Assembly: GCF_905171765.1 (NCBI RefSeq)
Contig: NC_053391.1
Span: forward strand, 110,024,644 to 110,088,643
Direction of reading: 5' to 3'
From: Bufo bufo
Lineage: Eukaryota; Chordata; Amphibia; Anura; Bufonidae
DNA length: 64,000 nucleotides
A model generated the notes under the pieces. The model had not been told where the DNA came from and made no database searches. It saw only the letters and a list, made by a program, of their open reading frames with translations. A program made the position numbers and the translations under genes. Below are positions 1-9,746 of this stretch, piece by piece. Each line of letters starts with the position of its first letter. Within the stretch, counting starts at the first letter, position 1.

Positions 1-710
1 GCGTTGCATTGTGGCTCATGTGGCGCTATGACATCATCACGCCCGCCTGCGCCAAGATTTACTGCCTCATTGCCCTCAGGCCTATTAGGTCTGAAGCGTA
101 TGAGGGAGATTGGTGGGGCAGAGAACTATGCACTCCTGTGCCTGTACCGTGCAGCACTATTTAACTGCATCGCCATCCTGAGGAAGTCGATACAGTTCAA
201 TTTAGGAAGGAGGATTTGCAGCCATATGTAGAGTGCCAACCCCCAACTTTCTGGCACGTACCTGGGGTTCAGTTTGGAAAATATGGCCCTGCTTATGTAT
301 CACGAATATGGTATTGAAAGGACTGTGGGTGCAGTCATACCTATTCTGTGAACACGACAGTACTTTGTGCATTAGCCCACGTCTTTCAGCCTCTGGATCA
401 GTAAGTCATATTGCTTAGATAGTTAATAAAACTTCACAGGACTTCAAAATTTAGCAAAATAACAATCTTAAATCCCAGGACATTTTAATCTTCACCAAGT
501 ACCAACCTTTTCAAAATTTCAACTTTTTAATGCCACATTAGCAAATTGTGCACAAATTATTTCCACAGGGTATTCCACAATTTGAGTCTGATTGAGTCTA
601 CTACTGCTAAGGGCTTTCTGCCTTAAGATTTCAGCTTTTATTCCTTCAGTTCCAGATAGATACAGTCTAAAAGGAATGGTTGGTTACTGTGGAAAATGGT
701 CATGTGGCAG
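1..710. other. No gene recognised
   Basis: Anonymous sequence, AT-rich after about 420. The first 100 bases are GC-richer and look like a repeat fragment, but I could not find its partner end. Only short open frames (75 codons or fewer) occur, with no domain similarity I recognise. Confidence 0.5.
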
Positions 711-816
711 ACAACATAGAAACATACATAGAAACATAGAATGTGTCGGCAGATAAGAACCATTTGGCCCATCTAGTCTGCCCAATATATCTGAATCCTA
801 TGAATAGTCCCTGGCC

Positions 817-2412
817 CTATCTTATATGAAGGATAGCCTTATGCCTATCCCATGCATGCTTAAACCCCTTCACTGTATTTGCAGCTACCACTTCTGCAGG
901 AAGGCTATTCCATGCATCCACTACTCTCTCAGTAAAGTAATACTTCCTTATATTACTTTTAAACCTTTGCCCCTCTAATTTAAAACTGTGTCCTCTTGTG
1001 GTAGTTTTTCTTCTTTTAAATATGCTCTCCTCCTTTACCGAGTTGATTCCCTTTATGTATTTAAAAGTTTCTATCATATCCCCTCTGTCTCTTCTTTCTT
1101 CCAAGCTATACATATTAAGGTCCTTTAACCTTTCCTGGTAAGTTTTATCCTGCAATCCATGTACTAGTTTAGTAGCTCTTCTCTGAACTCTCTCTAGAGT
1201 ATCTATATCCTTCTGGAGATATGGCCTCCAGTACTGCGCACAATACTCCAAGTGAGGTCTCACCAGTGTTCTGTACAGCGGCATAAGCACTTCACTCTTT
1301 CTACTGCTTATACCTCTCCCTATACATCCAAGCATTCTGCTGGCATTTCGTGCTGCTCTATTACATTGTCTTCCCACCTTTAAGTCTTCTGAAATAATTA
1401 CTCCTAAATCCCTTTCCTCAGATACTGAGGTCAGGACTGTGTCAAATATTCTATATTCTGCCCTTGGGTTTTTACGCCCCAGGTGCATTATCTTGCACTT
1501 ATCCACATTAAATTTCAGTTGCCAGAGTTCTGACCATTCTTCTAGTTTTCCTAAATCCTTTTCCATTTGTCGTTTCCCTCCAGGAAAATCAACCCTGTTA
1601 CATATCGTTGTGTCATCAGCAAAAAGACAAACCTTACCATCGAGGCCTTTTGCAATATCACTTATGAAGATATTAAACAAAATTGGTCCCAGTACAGATC
1701 CCTGTGGAACCCCACTGGTAACATGACCTTGTTTTGAATGTTCTCCATTGACTACAACCCTCTGTTGTCTGTCACTCAGCCACTGCCTAATCCACTCAAC
1801 AATATGGGAGTCCATGCTCAATGACTGCAGTTTATTGATAAGTCTTCTATGTGGGACAGTGTCAAAAGCCTTGCTAAAATCTAGATATGCGATGTCTACT
1901 GCACCTCCACCGTCTATTATTTTAGTCACCCAGTCAAAAAAATCTATAAGATTTGTTTGACATGATCTCCCTGAAGTAAACCCATGTTGTTTTTCATCTT
2001 GCAATCCATGGGATTTTAGATGTTCCACAATCCTATCCTTTAATAGGGTTTCCATTAATTTGCCTACTATTGATGTCAGACTCACTGGTCTATAGTTGCT
2101 CGATTCCTCCCTACTACCTTTCTTGTGAATGGGCACGACATTTGCCAATTTCCAATCTTCCGGGACGACTCCTGTTACTAATGATTGGTTAAATAAATCT
2201 GTTAACGGTTTTGCCAGCTCACCACTAAGCTCTTTTAATAATTTTGGGTGTATCTCATCAGGCCCCTGTGACTTATTTGTCTTCACCTTAGACAGCAAAC
2301 TTAGAACATCTTCCTCTGTAAAGATACATGCATCAAACGATTTATTAGTCATCCTTTCTAGTGGAGGTCCTTCTCCTTTTTTTTTTTGTAAAAACTGAAC
2401 AGAAGTATTCAT
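817..2412 (-). pseudogene. CR1-type ORF2, reverse transcriptase and C-terminal domain
   Basis: 531 codons without a stop. The reverse transcriptase would copy the element RNA at a nicked target. Visible motifs are NYRPVSL near 107, YLDFSKAFD with the first catalytic aspartate at 178, SGVPQGSVLGP near 233-243, and FADD at 264-267 with the other two aspartates. The C-terminal region has the family's RPHLEYC and ERVQRRATK motifs. The catalytic residues look intact and the frame is long for a dead copy, which suggests a fairly young insertion. It is called a pseudogene because it is cut off from the endonuclease by the frameshift and stop described above. The first residues up to the K run lie in the shifted overlap. 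Confidence 0.92.
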
Positions 2413-2971
2413 TAAGGCAGTCGGCTAGCCCTTTATTCTCTTCTACATACCTTCCGTCCTTTGTTTTTAATTTAGTTATTCCTTGTTTTAATTTCCTTTT
2501 TTCATTTATATATCTGAAGAATGTCTTATCCCCTTTTTTCATAGACTGAGCTAGTTTTTCTTCTGCCTGCGCTTTAGAAGTTCTTATAACTTGCTTGGCC
2601 TCTCTCTGCCTAATCTTGTCGATTTCCTTATCTTCATTGCTCTGGGTTTTTTTATAATTACAAAATGCTAGCTTTTTATTTTTAATGATTTGGGCCACTT
2701 CTGCTGAGTACCACAGTGGTCTCTTCCTTTTTTTGCTTTTACTGACAAGTCTAATGCAATTTTCTGTTGCCTTCAATAATGCACCTTTTAAGTAGTCCCA
2801 TTTCTCCTGGACTCCATGTAATCCGTTCCAGTCTGATAAGGACTCATTTATGACTAATTTCATTTTTGAAAAGTCTGTTTTTCTAAAGTCTAAAACTTTT
2901 GTTTTTGTGTGGTGGGACTCTTTCACAGTTCTTATATTAAACCACACTGACTGGTAATCACTAGATCCCAA
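2345..2971 (-). pseudogene. CR1-type ORF2, endonuclease-RT linker
   Basis: 208 codons in the same frame as the endonuclease segment above it, carrying the end of that domain and the lysine-rich linker before the reverse transcriptase. Near 2373-2390 the coding strand has a run of about a dozen A residues. After it the homologous sequence continues in another frame, so the last residues (KKKRRRTSTRKDD) are frameshift noise. The likely lesion is a one-base slip in this A run. Confidence 0.8.
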
Positions 2972-2974
2972 GGT

Positions 2975-3646
2975 TTAGCCTACAATGACATCATATACCG
3001 AATCCCCATTTGTGAATACCAAATCCAAAATGGCCTCCCTCCGGGTTGGCTCCTCAACCACTTGTTGTAGAGATAACCCCAGTAGGGAATTTAGAATATC
3101 TGTACTCCTGGTAGAACTTGCTATTTTGGTTTTCCAGTTTATATCTGGAAGATTGAAATCTCCCATAATGATAACTTCTCCTTTCATTGTCATTTTAGCT
3201 ATTTCTTCAACTAGTAGATCATCTAGTTCTTTAACTTTATCAGGTGGTCTATATATCACACCTACACGAGTTACTGCATGGTTAGCAAACTGCAACGTAA
3301 CCCAAACTGACTCTATGTTGGCCTCACCAACTTGTAATAGGTTAGATTTAATGCTATCTTTCACATACAGGGCCACTCCTCCTCCTTTCTTGCCTTCTCT
3401 GTCTCTTCTGTATAAAGAGTACCCTGGTATGGTTATGTCCCAGTCATTTCTTTCATTAAACCATGTCTCCGTAACAGCCACTAAATCTACATTCTCAGAT
3501 GCCATTATTGACCCAAGTTCATTGATTTTTTTACCTAAACTGCGAGCATTTGTAGACAGGACTCTGAGCTTATCATTTCTTAACCTCTGTGCTTCTGACC
3601 TGTTCTGGCATTGTTTCGGGGGGCAATTGGACTCTTTTATTTTCAC
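2975..3646 (-). pseudogene. CR1-type ORF2, apurinic endonuclease-like domain
   Basis: 223 codons encoding the endonuclease/exonuclease/phosphatase domain, which nicks the target DNA to prime reverse transcription. Visible motifs are an N in STNARSL, the E of VTETWF, GGGVALYV, YRPP, GDFNLPDINW and LDLVFTN. The frame ends in TAA but resumes in the same frame three bases later with GSSDYQSV, so a single nonsense change separates it from the next segment. The family normally has a catalytic histidine in an SDH motif here. This copy reads SDY, so the endonuclease would be inactive even without the stop. The methionine at 3646 is probably not the original start, because homologous-looking sequence continues upstream to about 3710. 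Confidence 0.9.
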
Positions 3647-3733
3647 TCTTTTGCCCCCCCTTCCTAGTTTAAATACTCTTTCGCAAATTCTTGGAGTTGT
3701 TCACTAGGTACATTTGTTCACTAAGTACAACAT

Positions 3734-4466
3734 GTCGTCACAGGAACCATGGAACCAATAGAGTAGGAAGAATTTTCGGAATGTTCAGTTCTACCTGGAA
3801 CAAATCATCTTTAGGAAGAAGAAGCATAATTGTGTTTTGCCAGCCTTTGTTCCATTGACTATAAATGCAGCCAAAATCCAGTGACTGTTAAATCGACAGA
3901 AAAACTAGAAATTAATAATGGTAAAAGTAAACAAGAAATACCATTAAATGGTCAATCTGCAGTATTTTTGAATGTTACTAAAAAAACAGACTTACACAGG
4001 GGTTAATGTCCTGCTGATGCAAAGTGTCGTCCCCCCTAGGGCCGATCGTGTCCCAGATTTATAGGATGCCGAGTGGTGTGGTGCGGCCTCTGTGTGTCAC
4101 GGTGCTCCTACCTGGATAAAATATTCAGGCTTTCTCTTGGTTCCAGCAGGTTTTGGCATAAACTGGCAGGAAAACTTAAATATTCTGTTTTATCTCTCTG
4201 CTGTGCTAAACTCAGCTTTAGTCTGGTCGCTGGACTTTAGGGCTGTTCTGGTACCTCTGGAGTGGGGTGCCTTTGGCTGTTGACCCCCTTGTGACACTCT
4301 GTAGGTGAATCTGCAAGGAGTAATGGTGCTCTATGAGTTGCTTTCCTTTTGAGACTTCTGCTGCAGGAGGGGGACAATTCCCCTAACTGCTCCATCTTTC
4401 ATGTCTTTTCAGCTCCACTATCGAGTCTAAACCGGAATAAGCTAGAACTGCACCCCTCCCTTTGGT
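3734..4466. other. No gene recognised
   Basis: No domain-bearing frame. The part from about 4010 is GC-richer and promoter- or LTR-like in texture (CAGGCTTTC, TCTCTCTGCTGTGC), but no partner repeat was found in the window. Confidence 0.4.
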
Positions 4467-4480
4467 AGGAAACAGGACTG

Positions 4481-5766
4481 TATAAATCACTGAGAAAAAT
4501 GCACCAAGAGGATATGCCACTGACTATACTAGCTGGTCATACAAGCAGATATTAAAAGCTGAGACTTTCGCCAATATATTCCTGTCAGGAAAATATCGGA
4601 GCCCATCATTGCACCACGTCACGGTCACTCAGCATGGCAAAGGGTCCTACCACTACGCTAACTGTGGTGTAAACACGGTCTGAAGGTGATGTAATCCAGC
4701 TCACAGCCCAGCCTGCACACAAATGCCTAGCAGGACAGCCAGTGCAATGTGAACAAAGCAGGACTGTGAGCCCCACCCATATCAGACCATGTGATGAAGG
4801 ATTCCAGGTGCAAAGGAATGTTCAATTGCCAGATGAAGGCACATTCAAGACATAAAACAAAATCACTGTAGAATTGCAGTGGCCAGTATGGCGGAACTGC
4901 TCAAACCCCAAACACTGTAGCGTGTTTCTCATTGGGCGAGCAGTCCCATCGCATGTGAACCACAGAAATATCGTGGCAGATATGGAGGAGCTGCTCAAAC
5001 CCCAAACACTGTAGCGTGTTTATCATTGGGGGAGAAGTCCCACCGCATGTGGACCGCAGCAAACGACCATCCCGAGCAATAAATGCGTACAAAGGAGGAC
5101 GCCAGCGCGGTCCACATGCACCACAGAAGCATCCTGCACAGGCCGGAGCATTGTGCGGATGAAAATACAATTGTATAAATCACTGAGAAAAATGCACCAA
5201 GAGGATATGCCACTGACTATACTAGCTGGTCATACAAGCAGATATTAAAAGCTGAGACTTTCGCCAATGTATTCCTGTCAGGAAAATATCGGAGCACATC
5301 ATTGCACCACGTCACGGTCACGCAGCATGGCAAAGGGTCCTACCACTACGCTAACTGTGGTGTAAACACGGTCTGAAGGTGATGTAATCCAGCTCACAGC
5401 CCAGCCTGCACACAAATGCCTAGCAGGACAGCCAGTGCAATGTGAACAAAGCAGGACTGTGAGCCCCACCCATATCAGACCATGTGATGAAGGATTCCAG
5501 GTGCAAAGGAATGTTCAATTGCCAGATGAAGGCACATTCAAGACATAAAACAAAATCACTGTAGAATTGCAGTGGCCAGTATGGCGGAACTGCTCAAACC
5601 CCAAACACTGTAGCGTGTTTCTCATTGGGCGAGCAGTCCCATCGCATGTGAACCACAGAAATATCGTGGCAGATATGGAGGAGCTGCTCAAACCCCAAAC
5701 ACTGTAGCGTGTTTATCATTGGGGGAGCAGTCCCACCGCATGTGGACCGCAGCAAACGACCATCCC
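4481..5766. repeat. Dimer of 593-bp direct repeats with a 14-bp flanking repeat
   Basis: 4481-5073 and 5174-5766 are direct copies of equal length (593 bp). I counted about four differences by eye. A 100-bp single-copy spacer (5074-5173) separates them. The whole is flanked by AGGAAACAGGACTG at 4467-4480 and 5766-5779, which looks like a target-site duplication. Inside each copy a roughly 100-bp motif containing CCCCAAACACTGTAGCG occurs twice. The plan is LTR-spacer-LTR, but a 12-14-bp duplication is long for LTR elements, the ends are not clearly TG...CA, and no primer-binding site or polypurine tract is obvious. Other possibilities are a Penelope-like element with terminal repeats or a tandemly inserted retroposon. 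Confidence 0.75.
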
Positions 5767-5779
5767 AGGAAACAGGACT

Positions 5780-7334
5780 GGCCCACTTCTGCCCAAAAGG
5801 GGGAGAATGTAATGGTAAGTTCCATTCTATCTAAGGATTCTTTTGCCATATACGCTGCCACCTGCTGGTGAACCAGGCACATTACATGAACATAACAGTT
5901 TCATAGGAATAATAGGAATGCACACATTATTAGTAGCAATCAAAGACAGTAGCAGGGTAAAGAAATGGTAATATCACTCTGGGGTATTACACTGATCTAT
6001 AACATCTTTAGTTGGCGACTGGCCAATGGATAGAGCAAAGGAATGGGGCCTAGCAATATTTTTTTCTACTGCCGACAGTGCAGAGGTGGGGGGGCTGGCT
6101 CCTGCTCTAGCCAGTTGTTTTACAGCCAGACACAGGATTGTGAGACAGAGGAGGGGGGAGATGGCTCAGTCCCCGAGCAAACGATTTTCTTATACATTTC
6201 TCATTTTTAATTGTAATATAAGACAAATTAAGATCAAAGTAAAGGAGGAGAGTAGGGTTGTTAGGGTTTGAATATATTTTCTTTTCTGTGTTTAGTGTTC
6301 CTTTAATATAAGAACACATTGATTTTCTTAATCTAACCTGTGTACATGACAGTGGTCCAGAATAGATCTGTGTCATACTGGCTTCCCTAGGGAAATGCTT
6401 TCATATTTGTCTGCCATATTACCTCATCTACCTGAGGTCAGTAGAGAGGACAGGAGACTTGCTGCCATTGGCAAGAAGAAGTAATTCTGTTTGACCGTTA
6501 TTATGGCCCTGTATGTGTTTTTCAAAGGCCTAAAAACAGCTGCATTTTCTTCAAATGTAGGAAAATTACCAGAGAATTGCTATAAAATATCACAGCCTAG
6601 AGTGTGCAGTTTTTTTTTTACTTCACTTCTTGTGCCTTGCTTCATGGGGAGCTATTTAAACAAGGCCACATTTAAATATAATTTGACATTTGAATTGGTA
6701 ATGTTCACAGAGTGGATGGATGTGACTGAGTGTCTGTGCAAAGCTTTTGAAAGTATTAGTTATTGTAAATGATTATATATTTGCGGACCGGGAGGAAATA
6801 GAGATCTGGAGAAAGACACCAATATCTCACAGTGCATTTTTTTGCAGACAATACCTGACAAAGTAACCCAATTTTTTTTTTTGGAAAGCTGTTCATCTCA
6901 TGTCACTCATCTTGGAATATCTTGAGCCAATAGGAATTTTAAAGGGTTTATCCAGTTTTAGACAACACTGGGGAATAGGATGCATTAAAGAAGTGATCAG
7001 TTATGCTCTGATATTGGTGCTCATTAATTTCCCATTCCGGAATTACCCTTCTCCCACTGCCCATCTGGAAAACCCATTGAGGAATTCATATCCACAAGGG
7101 TAGATTCAAACGTTACCTATGATGCTCTGGTTTTCCCAGACAGACTCAGTTTGCAGGCTGGGCTGCAGCAGTGACTTCACGTTGATAGGTGACTGCTGCA
7201 GCCAATCATTGCCCTACATTGTGATTGACTGCAACAGTTACATGTTGTCAACATGACATCACAGCTGCAGCTGGGCAAATAGAGCCCAGTCCGGAGAATT
7301 TGAGCAGGGCTTCTTCAAACCCTTGGCGATCTCT
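5780..7334. other. No gene recognised
   Basis: AT-rich anonymous DNA. The longest frame is about 93 codons and matches no family I know. Confidence 0.45.
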
Positions 7335-7440
7335 GCCGTATGCCACTTTAAAGATGGCACCCGCTCGCGCGTGCAACGGGCACGATAGCTGCCGGGTTTC
7401 TGCTGTTTTAAACAGCAGAGACCCATAGCGAATGTATATG
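7335..7440 (+). repeat. Fragment of the 54.5-kb TTAA element
   Basis: This stretch (gcacccgctcgcgcg through gcagagacccatagcg) matches the 5' part of the 54529-55780 element, including the motifs GCCGG.TTTCTGCT and AGCAGAGACCC. It is a short orphan piece. Confidence 0.6.
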
Positions 7441-8185
7441 AATAGCCCTACATTGTCATAAGAATATGAAACCAATAGATGGCGCTGTTCATGAGTCATG
7501 AATAGCGCTATCTATTGGTTTCATAGTCTTATGACAAGACTATGAATCCAATAGATGGCGCTGTTCATGAGTAGTGTAGATCGCGAATATTCTAATCGCA
7601 AATTTTTACTGCAAATTTTCCAAGTAAATGGTTTTTCAGCTGAAAAACAAGGCTGATTCTGCTCATTTGCATGTCTTTCCCATATACCTATGTTTATGAA
7701 AATGAGTTTACATGACAAAACTGTATAGAAAGGTTATTGAATATTATGTTAGGACAGCAATGAAGCAACTTTGAGGCTTATTGGCTCTCAGTCAGATGAG
7801 AGCTGGTTTGGAATGTCTCATAGTGCACAAGGCTGCCATTGTAAGGTATGCTGACTGTCATTTGTCTCATGGATAGATTGTTGGCTTGCACATACCTGGC
7901 TTTTGGCATATAGCCTTTGTGTGGTTGTCTATTGTATGTCATAGGTAATGGGAGTCCAAGATGCATCCAGCCATCCTCCTAATGCTGTTTCCAAACCATT
8001 TTGATGGGGTTTCCATCAATTTCTAATCTTTTTTTGTGAACCAGACACCCTCTCTTCTTCAGAGCAGGGGGTGCCTGGTTTGATGCTCGGGTCTCCCATT
8101 GACTTTCATTGTATTAAATTGTACTCGAGCACACGCAGTATTCGGCCGAACACTGCGATGTGCCGAGCATGCTTGCTCAACACTA
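7441..8185 (-). mobile_element. Partial copy of the hAT-type palindromic MITE of 41.4 kb
   Basis: It matches most of the centre and right arm of the 41363-42528 element: the hairpin around the AATAGATGGCGCTGTTCATG motif, the TTGCATGTCTTTCC block, and the block with ATGGGGTTTCCATCAATTTC. The right end, CTTGCTCAACACTA, resembles the TAGTGATGA-type terminus. The left arm is missing. Both copies carry an open stretch of about 60 codons with a KGYMPKARYVQA-like peptide, which I take to be incidental. Confidence 0.7.
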
Positions 8186-8258
8186 TGCGTCACATATTTG
8201 TTAACTAGATGTATCCAGATAAGTCATCTCAGGAACCATATTGCAGAATTTCAACCCC

Positions 8259-8670
8259 TAAGCCTTGTTCACCCGAGCAATACGAATTGCGTCAGGATCT
8301 GTACAGGGAAAAACCGATTGTTTTGCTCACAAGTTCAATCATTTTTTTCTGCGATTGCATTCAGTGTTTGCTTTTTTCCATCCGGATTATATCCAGATTG
8401 CATCCATTTTTCACGCTTATGAAGTAAAAACCGCATTGCATCTGGATGCCTTCCATTTTTTGCACAAGCCCTATTCACTGCTATAAAGCCAGGGCTGCGT
8501 GAAAAACGCACAATATACATGCTGTGATTTTTTTCTGAACGCAAAGATGATGTGACGCTCTTCTACACAGACCCTTTAAAATGAATGGGTCAGGATTCAG
8601 CCCGGATGCTATGCATTTGCTACACGCATCGCATCTCGATGAAAAACTTGCTTGTGTGAAAGAGCCCTAA
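8259..8670. mobile_element. MITE with CCTTGTTCAC/GTGTGAAAGAGCCC ends
   Basis: Imperfect terminal inverted repeats, AAGCCTTGTTCACCCGAGCAA-like on the left and CTTGCTTGTGTGAAAGAGCC on the right, enclose about 410 bp rich in ATCC.G.TT.CATC motifs. No transposase is present. Confidence 0.6.
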
Positions 8671-9029
8671 GAGTTAATCCATGTAAAATTTATAGCTCAT
8701 GAACACTCTCACATCTCTGTTTTCTTTTAAGTGTCTCCTTGTATTCAGGAGGCAATATTCTGTAGAATACATTAGGCAGTGCTTACAGCTGGTGGACGTA
8801 CACAGTTGCCTGTCCTTATAAATAACATAAAAATAGCTCAACTAATGACTGTTGTTCACATTTGTGCTTCGAGACCTATAATGGAATTAATTTTTTATGG
8901 AGTCGTGTTGTTTCTTAAGGCCTTCAGCCTTCACTTTTCTCCTAAACTACAGGTATGCATACTGTTGTTATTAGAACTCTATAGGGGTTATATGAGATTT
9001 TAACAGAGCCACACTTGTCTTTGGGCTGT
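8671..9029. other. No gene recognised
   Basis: Anonymous AT-rich flank of the Gypsy element. The five bases GGCTG at 9030-9034 act as its target-site copy. Confidence 0.45.
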
Positions 9030-9034
9030 GGCTG

Positions 9035-9718
9035 TGTCACGGGGTTCCGAAGGTGCACTCAATTGCCCGCAGACCTGTTGATTAGCTTTGGGAATGAGGA
9101 TTTGTGCTTGACCTCATTCCCAGGGCGGATTTGCTGGCTGGGTGGCTCCCTGCTCCTAGTCTGCCTTGAGCGCCGAGCTGATCACTCAATGCTTGACTGG
9201 TTGGCCTGTCGGTCATGTGACGCTGGCCACGTCACATGACCCTCACTCCCCACTATAAATACAGGCAGCCTGCTGGCCACAGGTTGCCTGTTAATTTCTA
9301 GGTTCCTGGCTATTTGTTGGACTACTGAATACTTACCTGATCCTGTTTTCTGACGATCCTCTGCATGCTCCTCCTGTACTGCGCATCCATCCTGGTATTG
9401 TGACCTCGGCTCCCACCTGACTACTCTCTTAGGACTCCTCTTGTACTTCGCTACTCTCCTGGTATTTGACCCCAACTTCTCCTGACCATTCTTTGCTTAA
9501 TCTGTTGTACTGCGTAGCTCTCTTGGTTCTGACCCGGTCCGTTCATGTTTCGTATTTTGTCTTGTCTGTCTTCCCTGCACATATCCTAAGTTAGGGACTG
9601 CCGTCCAGTTGTCCCCTGTCATCAGGACTCGTGAGGCAAGTAGGCAGGGCCAGGGGTGAGGGTGGAGCGCAGTGGTCACTACCCTTCCCCCTGTGTGTGT
9701 GTGGACGTGACCGTTACA
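9035..9718 (+). repeat. 5' LTR of the Gypsy element
   Basis: Starts TGTCACGGGGTTCCG and ends CGTGACCGTTACA. By eye it differs from the 3' LTR at about a dozen substitutions plus a 7-bp indel near its start (GGTCCCC present only in the 3' copy), so roughly 2% divergence. Confidence 0.95.
9254..9260 (+). promoter_or_regulatory. TATA box in 5' LTR
   Basis: TATAAAT in a GC-rich context about 220 bp into the LTR, at the place expected for the U3 promoter. It is conserved in the 3' LTR at 14116-14122. Confidence 0.65.
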
Positions 9719-9746
9719 GATTAACAGGCCCAACAACCACTGTATC

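Larger units (their letters stand above)
718..3726 (-). mobile_element. CR1-type LINE, 5'-truncated, nearly complete ORF2
   Basis: A minus-strand non-LTR retrotransposon. Its 3' end, at the low coordinate, carries the ATTCTATG/TTTCTATG-type short tandem tail typical of CR1 elements. Its 5' end near 3726 lies just upstream of the endonuclease. A possible 7-bp target duplication, ACAACAT, lies at 711-717 and 3727-3733. It is short, so it may be chance. The coding part reads endonuclease, linker, reverse transcriptase and C-terminal region. It is broken by one in-frame stop (about 2975) and one frameshift at a homopolymer (about 2373-2390). A second, strongly truncated copy of the same family lies at 42669-43070. 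Confidence 0.9.

Noticed and set aside
1439..3707. Plus-strand open frames (60-240 codons) opposite the CR1 element
   Set aside because: They are antisense shadows of the LINE coding strand, with no independent domain.
4481..5766. Possible hammerhead ribozyme in the repeats, as in retrozymes or Penelope-like elements
   Set aside because: I looked for a CTGATGA core followed by GAAA and a GTC cleavage site. GTGATGAAG is present, but the core and pairing are not.
9719..9746. Primer-binding site of the Gypsy element
   Set aside because: The bases after the LTR (GATTAACAGGCCCAAC) do not start with the TGG expected for pairing with a tRNA 3' end. I leave it uncalled.
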